Counted from the first letter of the stretch, positions 1 through 12,454 are shown. The stretch is 64,000 bases of DNA from Salvia splendens (GCF_004379255.2 NC_056035.1:32751208-32815207), one strand, 5' to 3'. Notes: generated from the sequence alone by a model not told the origin. Translations and numbers: made by a program.

Positions 1-3000
1 AGTATCGAAGGATCCATTTAACTGCTTCCCAATGTTGCTTGCCCGGATCACCCATGAACCGGCTCACTACTCCCACTGCTTGTGTAATATCAGGCCTCGT
101 ACACACCATTGCATACATAATACTGTCAATTGCTGAAGCATAAGGAATTTTCTTCATTTCAGCACGTTCTTCTTTTGTACTCGGCGACTCCTTCTTTGAC
201 AGCTTAAAGTGACTGCCCAAAGGCACACTTACTGGCTTCGAATTATCCATGTTGAATCTTTCCAAAACCTTACCAATGTAAGCAGCTTGCGAAAGATACA
301 ATTTTCCTGCCGCCTTGTCACGCTCGATTCTTATGCCCAAAATTTGATTAGCCTCTCCAAGATATTTCATGGAGAATCGTTCAGACAATTGCCTTTTCAA
401 CTTATCCATCTCCTTTTGATCACCTCCTGCGATCAACATATCATCAACATATAATAACAGAATAAGATAGCTCTTGTCAAACCTCTTGTAGTAACAACAA
501 TGGTCAGCGTAGCATCTTTTATAGCCAATCTCCATCGTGAATCCATCAAACTTCTTGTACCACTGCTTTGGAGCTTGCTTTAAACTATACAAGCTCTTCT
601 TCAACTTGCATACAAGGTTTTCCATTCCTTTTACTATGAATCCTTCAGGCTGTGTCATGTACAACTTATCCTCCAAATTACCATGAAGGAATGCCGTCTT
701 TACATCCATCTGATGTAACAATAGATTTTCTGCAACTACCATACTCAACACTAAACGAATAGTAGTTAGTTTCACAACAGGAGTGAACACATCTGTATAA
801 TCAATACCGTATCGTTGCTCAAATCCCTTGACAACCAGCCTAGCCTTGTAGCGCTTGCTACCATCAGCTTCACCTTTGATTCGATAGACCCACTTGCAAT
901 GCAATGCCTTTTTCCCTTTAGGAAGTTCCACAAGCTCCCATGTGCCATTTAGGAGAAGAGAGGCAAACTCGTCATCCATGGCAATTTTCCTCCTTCGTTT
1001 ATCAGGGCCTTCTCCTGCCTCTGCATAACACTCGGGCTCACCACCATCTGTAAGTAACAAATAGAAATTAGAGGGCGAGTACCTATCAGGTGCACGTCGC
1101 TCTCTAGTCGATTTAGGCAGCGGAATAGTCGGTGGTGGAGTGCTTGGTTCTTCTTCAAGCACCTCTTCAGCATTCTGACTCTCCTTGCTCCCACTCGAGT
1201 TTGAGATGTCTAGCTCGACCACTTGTGGCTCAGAACTGCTGGGACTTGACGCCTCCAATCTATCCTTGTACAATACTTGTTCATTGAAGATGACATCTCT
1301 ACTGCGAATAACCTTACGGTTCTGCTCATCCAGAGTCTATAACCGAACTCATCGCCTCCATAACCAATGAACGTACACTTAATAGATTTAGCATCCAACT
1401 TACTTCTCTCAACGGAACTAACATGAGCATAAGCAACACAACCAAAGATGCGTAGGAAAGATAGATTTACCTCTTTTCCTGTCCAAACCTCCTCGGGTAT
1501 CCGAAACTCCAAGGGAACTGATGGACCTCTATTAATTAGGAATGCAGCTGTGTTGACTGCATCTGCCCAAAAACTCTTTGGCAATCCACTTTTCAACCTC
1601 ATGCATCTTGCTCGCTCATTCAACGTTCTGTTCATGCGCTCTGCGATTCCATTCTGCTGTGGAGTTCCTTTCACAGTTTTCTCCATGCGGATTCCATTCT
1701 CGGCGCAGAATTCCTTGAACTTTGCAAGTTCATATTCTCCTCCATTATCGGATCTTAGACACTTCACCTTCATCCCGGTTTCAGTTTCAACAAGGGCTTT
1801 CCATTTCCTGAAAGCGTCAAACGCATCGGATTTACTCTTCAGAAAATAAACCCATAGCTTTCGAGTAGAGTCGTCGATGAAAGTCATATAATATTCAGAG
1901 CCTCCTAGGGACTTCACAGGTGCTGGTCCCCATAGATCAGTGTGGACCATCTCCAACTTCTGTGTCTTCAATTTTCTGCCTCCTCTTGAGAAACTCACCC
2001 TTTTCTGTTTCCCAAACACGCAATCCTCGCACAGGCCAACTTCAACAGTTTTCAAGCCAGGCAGTAAACCTCTTGAGCACATTATCTTCATCCCTTTCTC
2101 GCTCATGTGGCCAAGACGACAGTGCCACAAATCTGCATTATTTGCCTCACTTGCAATATCAATGCAATCATTGGAGTTAGTTGTGGTATACAACGTACCC
2201 TCCTTCTTACATCGAGCTACTATCATAGCTCCCTTGGTAATCTTCCAATTGTTGCAGCCAAACGTCACGGTGTACCCTTCTGCATCAAGCTGCCCAATCG
2301 AAATCAAACTTCTCTGCAATCCAGGAATGTGTCTGACTCCATTCAGTTTTATTACGGATCCATTGGACGTCACTACCTTCACGTTTCCCTTTCCCACGAT
2401 ATCTAAGGGCTCGTCATCAGCCAGATGTACCTTCTCAAAATCGCCAGAAACGTAGTCTTCCATTATCTCCACATTGCTGCAGGAGTGAAACGACGCCCCA
2501 GAATCCAATACCCACGATTCCATCAGACTACTGACGCTCAAGACCAACGCCTCGCCATCGTCATCAGACATGGTAGCGTTTGCTGTCTTCTTGTCCTTCT
2601 GATCCTTATTCTTATACTTCTTCGGTGCCTCACATTGATTTCTAAAATGCCCAAACTCATCACAATTCCAGCATTTAACTTTATCCAAATCCTTCTTGGA
2701 TTGACTCCTTCATCTGGAATTTGATCTTCCACGATTTTGCTTTCCCTTCGATCTGCCTCTCTGTTCTGTATTCAGTGCTGATCCCGAAGTAGAAGATCCT
2801 GATTCTCTCCGGCGAACTTCCTCACCAATCATCAGATCTCTTACTCTGTCAACTGTTAGTTTTGTCTCTGCAGCAGTAACTGCTGTCACTGTGCCTGCCC
2901 AACTCTCAGGCAGAGACGATAGCAAAATCAGGGCACGAATTTCATCATCGAATTTTATATTAACCGAGTTCAGTTGCGAAGTAATCATGTTGAACTCGTT

Positions 3001-3354
3001 GAGATGTTGCACCAGCTTTCCCTCTTGCATTCTAAAATTAAACAATCGTCTAATCAGGTGTACCTTGTTTGCCGTTGATGGTTTCTGATACATGTCCTCC
3101 AAGATCTTTATCATCTCCTTTGTCGACTTTGCTGCAGTCGTGTGATAAGCCACATCCTTGGACAACGATAGCCTAATCGCGCTCATCGCTTTTCTGTCCA
3201 GCAGCTCCCACTCCTCATGTTCCATCTTTTCGGGTTTGGTTTTTAAAGGCTTCCAGAGATCTTTACCGTACAGGTAATCCTCAATCTGCATCTTCCAAAA
3301 TCCGAAATCAGATCCATCGAACTTCTCTACAGCAATTTTCTCGTCGATCCCCAT
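1..3354 (-). pseudogene. Copia A gag-pol polyprotein, interrupted
   Basis: Gag begins with ATG at 3354 and reads to an in-frame TGA at 2710-2712. The same frame continues at once into the CCHC zinc knuckle (CWNCDEFGHFRNQC), so a single codon separates gag from pol; the TGA probably replaces CGA. The next block (about 2688-1340) holds the aspartic protease motif LDSGAS, the GAG-pre-integrase motif LWHCRLGH and an integrase core with FIDDSTRKLW, RSDNGGEYE and TPQQNGIAERMN. Near 1340 one base appears to be missing, and the reading moves to another frame. That frame carries the RT domain down to position 1, with the catalytic YVDD box near 440-455. The domains are well preserved, so inactivation looks fairly recent. 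Confidence 0.9.
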
Positions 3355-3380
3355 CGTGATTTCTGCCTCTTAAACCCTAG

Positions 3381-3393
3381 GCTCTTGATACCA
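3381..3393 (-). other. Primer-binding site of copia A (initiator tRNA-Met type)
   Basis: The minus strand reads TGGTATCAAGAGC two bases after the LTR end. This is a near match to the plant initiator tRNA-Met complement TGGTATCAGAGC. It is the conventional arrangement and contrasts with copia elements B and C further right, which lack it. Confidence 0.85.
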
Positions 3394-3395
3394 GT

Positions 3396-3836
3396 TGTTG
3401 GGAAATAAACACAGGCAATCACGAATATGAAAGAGAATGAACACAAGAAGTTGTTTACCCAGTTCGATACACTGTGTATCTACGTCTGGGGGCGATGCCA
3501 AGCTAGGGATTTCACTATATAATTTCAGGATGATTTAACAATGAGGGAGCACCTCTATTTATAAGTAACTAGAGAGCCCTAATTCTAGTCAAACTAGGAA
3601 ACATATTCCATAAGGAAATATCTTTTAAGGAATAAATCTATCACAAGGAAATATACTTCAAGGAAACAAATCCTAAACATGGTAGGAGATATTTTAGGCT
3701 CCATAATTAACACAAGTACATGGCAAATATCTTGGCACCGAAAACAACACTCACAATAGCACATTCGGTACTCTGAATGAATCCATCTATCCAGTTCCAA
3801 TATGATAAGAGGAGTGATAAGGCAGAAAATTCAACA
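3396..3836 (-). repeat. 5' LTR of copia A
   Basis: The inner boundary is firm: minus-strand sequence ends CCCAACA just before the primer-binding site. The outer boundary at 3836 is inferred because the LTR would then start TGTTG and end CAACA, the usual short inverted repeat. Length would be 441 bp. The partner LTR is outside the window, so the outer edge and the target-site duplication cannot be verified here. Confidence 0.7.
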
Positions 3837-4001
3837 TTTATTAGCTTCTCCCAAGTCCCATTTATTAGCAGAAATTGACAAGGTAGGTATCAGTTTGAAG
3901 CTTACATACGACGTTACCGTACGTGACATAGTAACATGCAGGCATACCTAGATAATTGCCACCAAAAACGAAAAAAAAAATTATGTGAAAGGAAGACCCA
4001 C

Positions 4002-4772
4002 CTTCCCGCCAGGAAGACCTCCTTTTCCAACAACACGAACAGGGGGACAATTAGTGCCCAGGAAACAATCAACTTCAGCACCAAGCTGCTGAAGCCCAGT
4101 GACTAAATCACCAATAGGTCTCTCTCTCATGCGAGGAACTCCATCCAGCACATAGCTGAAAGTCATAACAGTGTATAAAAGCAAGATAGTAAGAAACTTG
4201 ATCACAGTAAGTATTACTAGCAGCTTACCATGCAACCAAATCAATCAAGACTATTTTATTATATTAAGTGCCCCTTGTAGATACAGAAGTTATCTAAAAA
4301 CTCAAACAGAGTCATGAGAAAAGCTCTCAAGGATCAGGATTTAGGCATGAATGTAATACGTGTGGAAAAGTGTGTAAATAATATACCTTGCATTCCCTCC
4401 AGCAGCAACAACTGCAGCAGTCAAAGGGCGCATCGCTGTTCCTGCATTTCCTAAGAAAAGTTGAATTTCTTCCTTAGCTTCTTTAGAAGCTGGAAATAGA
4501 CCACCCGAGCCTCCCACAACTGCTCGTTGATTAGCTTTGTCTTCTTCCACATCTAGCCCAAGAGTCCTTAAGGCACCAAGCATATAATGAATATCATCAC
4601 TGCTTAGTAAATTGTCCACAACAGTCGTTCCCTGGAAAACATCTAACGGTTATTTCAGGAACATTGTTAAAGAAGACATAGATTCAATAATTAAAAGATA
4701 ACTGCGGAGGCGTTCAAGATCCACCAGAAGTTTGTTGCATCTTGTGACTGACTAACTTATAAATTTACAGAT

Positions 4773-4822
<50 letters not shown>

Positions 4823-7136
4823 TAGTGATCAAGATATAACTAATCTTAAGTGTATAACTAGAGAACAAATCTCAGCCACACATCTTAATGGAACAAATAT
4901 TATTTATTTTAATTATATAAAATAGGTCAAGGGTATTTTTGGAAATTACATTATGAGATTTAAACATTCGATCAATTACGCTGTTTCTCTTCTTTCTCAT
5001 TCCAAATCTGCGCTTTCTTTTCCTTTCGATCTGAATAACACCGTTCTTAGTTCTCTTTATTTTTTGATTGATTTATGATGCTTCTTAATTTCATTTTGCG
5101 CCTTTAATTTTGATTTTTTTTTAATTGGTTGTTGGTTGATGAATTCGGTGTTTTGTGATATAGACATTCATTTTATGTGGTTTGTATGTGATTTCGGTCT
5201 ACAGTTTCAGTAATAAATTGACTTTTCCTGATTGTGCAGAAAGAGTTTTGGGTCTTTAGATGCGTGTTTATTCTGATGGATGGCAGTTTTACTTTGAGTT
5301 TCCTAACAGTACTAGCAATGAACTATGCCTTCATTAAGCTTTATGTTGAAGACTTAAAGTCAATAACTTGAATGGTAATTTTTTATAATTATGGAGCTTC
5401 ATGAACAATTGCTTAACATGTATGTCCCCTGGTACGTAGTTTTAGTTTAGTGATGGATTTGATCTGTTATGATTAGATTATTCGATGATCTCAATGCATT
5501 AAGTAGTGAAACGCAAAATTCCAATGATGTGCTTTGGCTGCCAAAATCAATAAAGGTTATATCCCAATCAAGGTTATGCTCTCTTGTTAACAAAACAAAT
5601 CACTATTAGCGTAATTTTACTTCACTCTTGTTAACAAAACACATCACTATTAGCATGATTTTACTTTGATTTTACTTCACTCTTGTTTACAAAACACTTC
5701 ACTCTTATTATGATTTTACTTCACTCTTGTTTACAAAACAATTCACTCTTATTATGATTTTACTTCACTCTTGTTTACAAAACACATCACTCTTAGCTTG
5801 ATTTTACTTCACTCTTGTTTACAAAGCACATCACTCTTAGCATGATTTTACTTCACTCTTGTTTACAAAACACATCACTCTTAATATGATTTTACTTCAC
5901 TCTTGTTTACGAAACACATCACTCTTATTATGATTTTACTTCACTCTTGTTTACAAAACATATCACTCTTAGCATGATTTTACTTCACTGTTGTTTACAA
6001 AACACATCACTCTTAGTATGATCTTACTTCACTCTTGTTTACAAAACACATCACTCTTAGTATGATTTTACTTCACTCTTGTTTACAAAACACATCACTC
6101 TCTTATTGTGATTTTACTTCACTCTTATTTACAAAACACATCACTCTTATTCAGATTTTACTTCACTCTTGTTTACAAAACACATCACTCTTATTCAGAT
6201 TTTACTTCACTCTTGTTTACAAAACACATCACTATTATTCAGATTTTACTTCACTCTTGTTTACAAAACACATCACTCTTAGCATGATTTTACTTCACTT
6301 TTGTTTACAAAACACATCACTCTTAGCATGATTTTACTTCACTCTTGTTTACAAAACACATCACTCTTGTTTACATAATAGAGAAAAACATCATTCGAAA
6401 TACACCTTAGAAATCATTTTTTAGTTAACTGAAACAGAAAAGCTTCAAAATAATCGATCGATTGGTCGGTTATAACCAGATAGGAAAATCGGGATATGCA
6501 GCAATTGCAGGGGCTGAATTCTTAGTTAACTCATCAATTAGGCATTTAATCAAACATGTAGAGTGAACAAACTAAGTATTAACATTGTTTGATGCTCTAA
6601 ATCACTATCTTTTGCCACTATGATTCTAAAAAACTTCACAGAACCACAATACTCTTGGTGAAATACAACTACTCACAGCTTTAAAAGGTCCACACAGATT
6701 CAATATCGAATTTCAATATCCAAATATAACAGCTTTAAGAACTGATCCGCATCAAACTGCCAATTTTGCTCATCGCATGTGCATCTTCCTCACGGAGCCG
6801 GATCTCGGAACTCCGCCCAACGAAGACTTCCTTCTGTTTTTAACCTGAACGTACGAATTGCCGTTGATTTTGATCGACTGCGGATCCTCCTCCGCCACCA
6901 AAACCGGCGAGATCCGAGACTACCCTGGAGGTTTCTGATGAGCAGAGTTGGACTGAAAATTTCACTCTATGCAATGACCATTATACCCCCGCCTTGTTAT
7001 TATGGAGTAAATTTGTGATTGAGGGAACTAATATCTCATTAAATTCGAAAATTAATACTAGCCCTTGATTTATTTGATCTTGTGGCTATGATTTGTTCTC
7101 TAGTTATTTGGTTAAGGGGCATTTGCCATAGATCAC

Positions 7137-7178
<42 letters not shown>

Positions 7179-8342
7179 TCCGTACTTGAAATTGACCTCT
7201 GATAAGAGCCTAAGGACTCCTAAAGTATTTCTAACATTAATCAAATGAAAATTTGAGGTCGATGTGAAAGGTTCAAAATGTGATAATATATCTTAAAGAA
7301 CAGAAAAATTTATGTCATTATGTGATACTTTTCTTCTCAGGCTCTCATCTTCAGCCACAGACGAACAAGGGTTTCAAACGAGTAATCCTAAAGAAAGATA
7401 TTCCTGCATAAGTATTGGAGATAGAGTCACCAATGGGGGAGATTTCTATGCCAACCACATAACCACATAACCAAAGGGGGAGATTTCTTGGCAGCTCAAT
7501 AATGGAAATATAACTGCTAGTATGCGAGGCCTTAACTGCCAGGTTGCATTGAAAATTTGAAATAGATCTAGTCTTGTCTCAGACTTGGCAAGATTAACAT
7601 AATGCTCTACACAAATGATACCATGGATACTGAAATACTAAAATCAATTTGATTAGCTCACTCATATTCAGTATTAAAACAAGTGTGCAGAACACATAAA
7701 TAAACATTGCGTTTATAACAATAAAATCAATATTTGGTGAACAATATGAATCACTGAATCACACATTATGTGCATGCTAATATACATATTTACAAACAAG
7801 AAAGAAGAAGCAAGAGAGAAAAGAAGAATGCAAAGATATCGTGACAATCATGATGAAAGACAAAATGAGGCAGATGAGTAGTGAAACTTAAGCCTACAAT
7901 AGATCTAAAATGTGTCACCTTAAAGACCAATACCCATAAAAATAAGCCCTTTATAACATGCATTTAGGAAATTTAAGAAAAGTAGAAGAAATCGACAATC
8001 AAGTGTAAGTAATACCTCAGACAGAGCAGCAAGAAGCAAAATTCGATTCGACAGTGATTTGGAGCCCGGCAACTTAACAGTGCCGGAGATTTCTTTGATG
8101 GGTTGTAGCACGATCTCCGGCACCGTCGACGGCTTCTCCGCCGTCGCGACCGAAGCCACAACTCTCAATTGGTTTGTCTTTTTAACCGTCAAGATGGAAC
8201 CTTTACCCAAAACCCACGATCCTTTGGACGAATTGTTGAGAGTCTTGGGGGCGAAAAGCAAGGAAGAGGAAGTTGAAGCCGGAGATTTAGCATTAGGAAT
8301 TGAGAATTTGGGCGAGGCGAGATTGTGCGCCATTTTCGCCAT
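4002..8342 (-). CDS. EPSPS: EPSP synthase (3-phosphoshikimate 1-carboxyvinyltransferase), exons 1-3, partial
   Basis: The plastid shikimate-pathway enzyme joins PEP to shikimate 3-phosphate and is the target of glyphosate. Exon 1 is 8342-8016 (109 codons), exon 2 is 4631-4387 and exon 3 is 4155-4002; all junctions are GT-AG. Residues 1 to about 65 are a Ser-rich plastid transit peptide. The mature enzyme begins near [25 protein letters not shown] (residues 91-100) is the phosphate/PEP-binding loop. Exon 2 holds [13 protein letters not shown], the wild-type glyphosate-binding segment without the resistance Thr/Pro changes. Exon 3 holds [11 protein letters not shown] and ends at GGLPGGK. Start: ATG at 8342, first in-frame Met. 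Exons 4-8 are expected left of the window, beyond copia A. Intron 1 is 3.4 kb and TE-filled. The coding sequence seen is intact; whether the whole gene still splices cannot be judged here. Confidence 0.95.
4777..4820. repeat. (AT)n microsatellite, left flank of intron-1 element
   Basis: About 22 uninterrupted AT dinucleotides directly abut the left end of the element at 4821. A matching tract lies at its right end, suggesting insertion into a pre-existing AT microsatellite. Confidence 0.95.
4821..7140. mobile_element. Non-autonomous TIR element in EPSPS intron 1 (MULE-like)
   Basis: The ends are inverted repeats: left GGTAGTGATC, right (reverse complement) AGTAGTGATC. A second inverted block, CTAGAGAACAAATC followed by GCCACA, lies about 45 bp further in on each side. 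Both ends are embedded in AT dinucleotide tracts. The interior has no transposase. It has a promoter- or intron-like segment near 4980-5560, the 44-bp minisatellite, and a GC-richer coding-like segment near 6770-6960 that I do not recognise. The architecture (sub-terminal similarity, AT-rich target, foreign gene-like inserts) resembles Mutator-type elements, but the superfamily assignment is inference. Confidence 0.6.
5585..6375. repeat. 44-bp minisatellite, about 18 copies
   Basis: The unit includes TTTACTTCACTCTTGTTTAC followed by AAAACACATCACTCTTAGCATGAT, 44 bp in total. Units differ by scattered substitutions and short indels. The array lies inside the intron-1 element. The reading frame it leaves open (6035-6331) encodes a repetitive peptide and is not considered a gene. 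Confidence 0.93.
7141..7177. repeat. (AT)n microsatellite, right flank of intron-1 element
   Basis: A run of AT dinucleotides directly follows the right inverted repeat of the element. It mirrors the tract at 4777-4820. Confidence 0.95.
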
Positions 8343-8975
8343 CAATTATGAAGTGGTGTTTTTGAGAATGTGATGATTCTTGATCCCCTTCCCAGAAATT
8401 GAGAAATCAATTGGTGTAGATGTTAAGATGAGGGGTTAGGTTGAAGTTCAACTAGAAAAAGGTCAGTGTCACCGACGACTCTTGAGCCTGCACCAACCAT
8501 TTTTGTCTGCTCAACTTTCGAAACGTGTTGCTAAATAAATATTCCATTTTTACCTAATATTCTCATTTTTTAACCTCCCCACTTTTATTTTAGTTTAGAC
8601 AATCTTTTTTTCTATAGCACTTTATTTTCTATTGATAATATTTTAATTATTTTTTCTTTTTTATCTCCCTTCTACTTATTTGTGTCATACTAAAAGTATT
8701 AATCGTTTAATGGTATATGTACAAAATACATAGAATAAAATTTTAAATTGAAGATGTATTACTGAATAGGAGTAGGGATAAGAGGTTATTGTGGAAGAAA
8801 ATCATGCAATTTAATCATAAGTTAAAATACATTGATAGAGTCGAAATGACAAATAAGAGGGAGGGGATATATGGGTAATGGTAATATATTGCAACTTCAA
8901 GAGCTTCAACATGGACGAAACCCTCTTTAATTTCCAAGATTTCATTTCTTATGTTATGATTTCATTTGCCTATAT
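8343..8975. other. EPSPS 5' UTR and promoter region
   Basis: AT-rich sequence upstream of the EPSPS start codon. I see no convincing coding potential and no unambiguous TATA box. The next element begins only about 630 bp upstream of the ATG, so the EPSPS promoter is bounded by a TE. Confidence 0.5.
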
Positions 8976-9339
8976 AGGTCCATGATCAATTGAGATTTTT
9001 TAAGCTAATTGAGAAATGAGATGCAATCTCAGCCACTCATTTTTATTAAATGAGTGGTCTAGATTTTGCCACACAAAAAATATTTTTAAATTAATTTATT
9101 ATGAAAGGGTATAATGGTAATTTTAAGGTAATTAAAATTCAGCAACTCTCATCTCTTGCTCTCTACTTCTCGATCTCTCTCTCCATCTCTAAGGCGTTCC
9201 TTCCATACGCTTCCGTACACAAAATTGCACCTCCAATTCGAGCTCCCTCTCATCTCATGATTGTATTCCTCCATCAGAGTGAGAATTGGAGATCAGAAAA
9301 TACAGAAAATCGAGAAGAAGATGAAAATTGAAACCCTGG

Positions 9340-9676
9340 GTAGAATCTGAACGCCGTAGAATGTGCAGCAGCTGCCTATCGAGATTGGTGAAACCGAATT
9401 TCCGACGAGTCTGGGTGCGGAGTAAAATTCGAAGGCGTGGAGAGAGGATCGGAGTCTGATAAGCTCGATTCAGGCGGAATCGGAGGCGTGAGTGAATATT
9501 CGGCGCCGGATAATGTCAGCGGCACCGACGATTCCGTGTGTAATAAGGAGAACGAGTGCGTTGCGGTGGCGAAATCGATGTTGAGTGCTGCTGAGATTAG
9601 TGATGGAGTGAATTTCGTGAAGCCGCTGGCTTCTGCAAGGTTTACTCACCGGTGCGTTTCGGAGAAATTTCACTGA
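9340..9676 (+). pseudogene. Captured coding-like fragment, origin not recognised
   Basis: GC-richer segment inside the 4.2 kb element, with an open stretch encoding residues such as SDKLDSGGIGGVSEYS and KPLASARFTHRCVSEKF. It ends at a stop immediately after a TTTCAC that could be a former exon boundary. It is preceded by typical 5' UTR-like sequence with CTCTCT runs. It looks like a first exon with leader taken from a host gene. I cannot name the donor. Confidence 0.4.
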
Positions 9677-10078
9677 TTTGATTGCAATTTCGCTTTACCT
9701 TTCTCAGCTGTTAGTAGTTTTGTTCTATTGTTTGGCTTTGCATTTGAATAGTGGTTTGGCGATTGACGGAAATGTGTATTGTTTGTGTAAATTGAAAGGC
9801 TTTCATTGCTGGAAATGGATTTTAAAGATTGAAGGAGAGTAATACTGTAGGGATGGTTGATTTCTTGTTGCATAGCTTTGAATTTTGATAGTTAATCACT
9901 TAATTATAGCTTTCTCCTTCAAGCAGCCTGTTTTGTGATATGCAGCCATCTTTAGAATAGAGTGGCAGTTTCCTGTGGATTAGTTCTTTGTGTGTGAAGC
10001 TAATAAGCTGAAATCTTCTTAAATCTAAGAAAACATTTACTTAGGTCTAGGCGGAGACCGTAGAAATCAGATTAAAAG

Positions 10079-10297
10079 GTGGAGGAGGAAGGCAACGGCG
10101 GCAGAGGCAGAACGGCAGCGAAAAAGCAAGCGCCGAAGGATGGGGAATCGATGAGCTTGAGTAAGAAGGCGGTGGGGTTGTATGTCGGCAAGAAAGGGCT
10201 GCTGTTTTGGCTCAACAAATTCGCCTACGCTTCCATCTTCATCGTGATTCGGGGATGGATTCACTTCTGGTTTGTGGGTCCCGCTTTGAACTTGTAG
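10079..10297 (+). pseudogene. Captured fragment of a small membrane protein gene
   Basis: The open frame encodes a basic, Gly/Lys-rich start and then LSKKAVGLYVGKKGLLFWLN and a hydrophobic stretch FAYASIFIVIRGWIHFWFVG, one likely membrane segment. It stops shortly after. The coding character is strong compared with its AT-rich surroundings, and it sits within the gene-carrying element. It could be a short intact gene or, more likely given context, a captured last exon. The family is not recognised with confidence. Confidence 0.4.
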
Positions 10298-10436
10298 ATG
10301 AAATTGTGAAATATGTAGATGAATTTGAGAAGGCGATTTATTTGACGTCCAACCATCACGATTAATTTGTGAAATATATGGATGCAGTTTTTAATTCGAT
10401 TGTGTTGCTGGAATTTGTGAGTTGTGTAGATAAGGT

Positions 10437-11280
10437 GGTTGTGATATTGCCTAAAATATTATTTTTGACATAAATTATATAAGTTGTTGACATGAAAATG
10501 TTTGTTGTTGAGTACGAAAACAATGTCAACTATATATATACAATGTCAATTATATGTAAAATGTTCTTATTTGACATAATTTATACATAAAATGTTGTTG
10601 TTGACATTAATTATATGTAAAATTATATAAGTTGTTGACATGAAAATGTTTGTTGTTGAGTACGAAAACAATGTCAACTATATAGATACAATCTCAATTA
10701 TATGTAAAATGTTGTTATTTGACGTAATTTATACGAAAAATGTTCCTATTGACATTAATTATATGTAAAATTATATAAGTTGTTGACATGAAAATGTTTG
10801 TTGTTGAGTACGAAAACAATGTCAACTATATATATACAATGTCAATTATATGTAAAATGTTCTTATTTGACATAATTTATACGTGAAATGTTGCTGTTGA
10901 CATGTTGACATTAATTATATAGGTCGTTGACATGAATTATATAGCTCGGTGACATAATAACGTTTGTTGTTGACATGAATTATATAGGTCGTTGACATAA
11001 ATTTTATGAAAAATGTTGTTGACATAAATTATATGTAAAACATTGTTGTTGACATGAATTATATGTAAAACCTTGTTGTTGACATAAATAATATAGGTCG
11101 TTGATATGGAAATATTTGTTGTTGACATTAATTATTTGTAAAATGTTGTTGTTGACATAATAGTTGACATAAATAACGTTTGATGTTGACATTGTGGTTG
11201 ACATAAATAACGTTTGATGTTGACATCGTAGTTGACATAAATAACGTTTGTTGTTGACATCGTAGTTGACATAAGATCAA
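10437..11280. repeat. TTGACAT-rich minisatellite with about 148-bp higher-order unit
   Basis: A unit of about 148 bp, starting near 10476 with AAGTTGTTGACATGAAAATG, is repeated three times (about 10476, 10623, 10772). After 10870 it degenerates into 30-40 bp units containing TGTTGACAT plus ATAAATTATATG-like spacers. Dozens of TTGACA words result. The array lies inside the 4.2 kb element. Confidence 0.9.
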
Positions 11281-11681
11281 GATGTTTTTCACTCTCTCTC
11301 TCTCACTCTTTCTCTCAAATAGATCAATATGTTTCTTACAAGAACCAAGAAGCTATGGAAATCTTAGCTCAAGAGGCAAACAGAGAGAGAGATTACTTAT
11401 GGTAAAATATCAAGACCAATAAAAAAATCAGCAGAATTAACTAAGACAACAACTCCATTAAGAACAATTTCAGCTCAAGAATAAGAAAAACAATCCACCA
11501 AAAAAAATCCCTCATTTAAAAGAAAGGAAACATTTGCTAGAAAAACATAACACATTCAACCATCACTGTAAACAAGAAAAAAGAACATTTTTTTCTGGAA
11601 AAAAAATCGAATCTTAATAATTAGATTAGCCAGACAAATCACTCTAAACTTTGACACGCACAAACACACACACCTTCTGAA

Positions 11682-11985
11682 TCAATTCATCAAACACCTG
11701 GAGAATCCGATCGAGCTCCACCACCTCCGCCGTCTCCTTGCACTGCTAGTGGCTCCGGAACGACACCGGTGCTCTCTTCACCTACTGCAGCACGGAGAAG
11801 AGCTCCGGCGTCATGCCTGCGGCGGCTGCTGTTGCTGCTTCGAGATCCACCACGACGACATCTTCTCCCTCGAAGCCTTCCTCCTCTCCAACGGCTTCAC
11901 CGTCCCCCTCAGCTCGATCTCCTCGAATTCGCCATGGAAATCCTCACCAACCTCCAACCACCGGAACAGCCGGAGCAGGAGCAGG
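11682..11985 (+). pseudogene. ABCG half-transporter fragment 1 (end of the nucleotide-binding domain)
   Basis: Reading across a frameshift, the segment begins SIHQ (the H-loop region of an ABC ATPase) and ends with SLEAFLLSNGFTVP then LDLLEFAMEILTNLQP. These match the region just after the ABC domain of plant ABCG/WBC half-transporters. The frame changes at least once (near 11700 and 11910), and there is no start or stop, so it cannot be functional. It lies in the same element and strand as fragment 2 and probably came from the same donor gene. Confidence 0.65.
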
Positions 11986-12454
11986 AAAATGATATGACAT
12001 GGTGGAGGGTGGCAGGGGATACATCACAAAAGGAAAGTTATGATCAAGAAACAGAACATCCAAAATTTACATGAGGATTTCTTTATTATGTTAGTATCCT
12101 TTATCTCAAATATATATCAACATGCTCTGCCATACAAATATTTTTAAGAAAAGAAACATAGTTTTAAAGAAAATAGAAATATTTAGATTCAATAAACTGC
12201 ACTTTCAATGGAACATGAAAACAAGGACCAAACTCAAGAAAGCAAACCAAAGGAAGCATGGTATACACTGCATTTAAACTTCTCTAACAATATTCATATG
12301 ACAAAAGGATGGATAATAACTAGCTTAACCTAGAGAAAGCATGGTAAATTTGAACAGCAGATGTACCAACATCAAAATAACTACTGTTCTTTGGGCAGTA
12401 TATAGCAGATGTCAATTGAATCCATCTCTCCTCCTCAAATTGAACACAAAATCA

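Larger units (their letters stand above)
1..3836 (-). mobile_element. Ty1/copia LTR retrotransposon A, partial (5' LTR, gag, most of pol)
   Basis: On the minus strand the order is LTR (3836-3396), primer-binding site, gag, zinc knuckle, protease, integrase, reverse transcriptase, then the left edge of the window. This order (integrase before RT) defines Ty1/copia. RNase H and the 3' LTR lie outside. The element sits between EPSPS exon 3 and the missing exon 4, so it is inserted in EPSPS intron 3 in the same orientation as the gene. Coding is broken by at least one stop and one frameshift, so this copy is probably not autonomous. Family-level naming (lineage) is not possible by eye. Confidence 0.93.

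Noticed and set aside
6035..6331. Open frame of 98 aa with repeated peptide units
   Set aside because: It is the translation of the 44-bp minisatellite. The unit length is not a multiple of three over long stretches, and no gene signal surrounds it.
5585..11280. CRISPR-like repeat arrays
   Set aside because: The repeats are contiguous minisatellites without unique spacers, in a plant nuclear genome.
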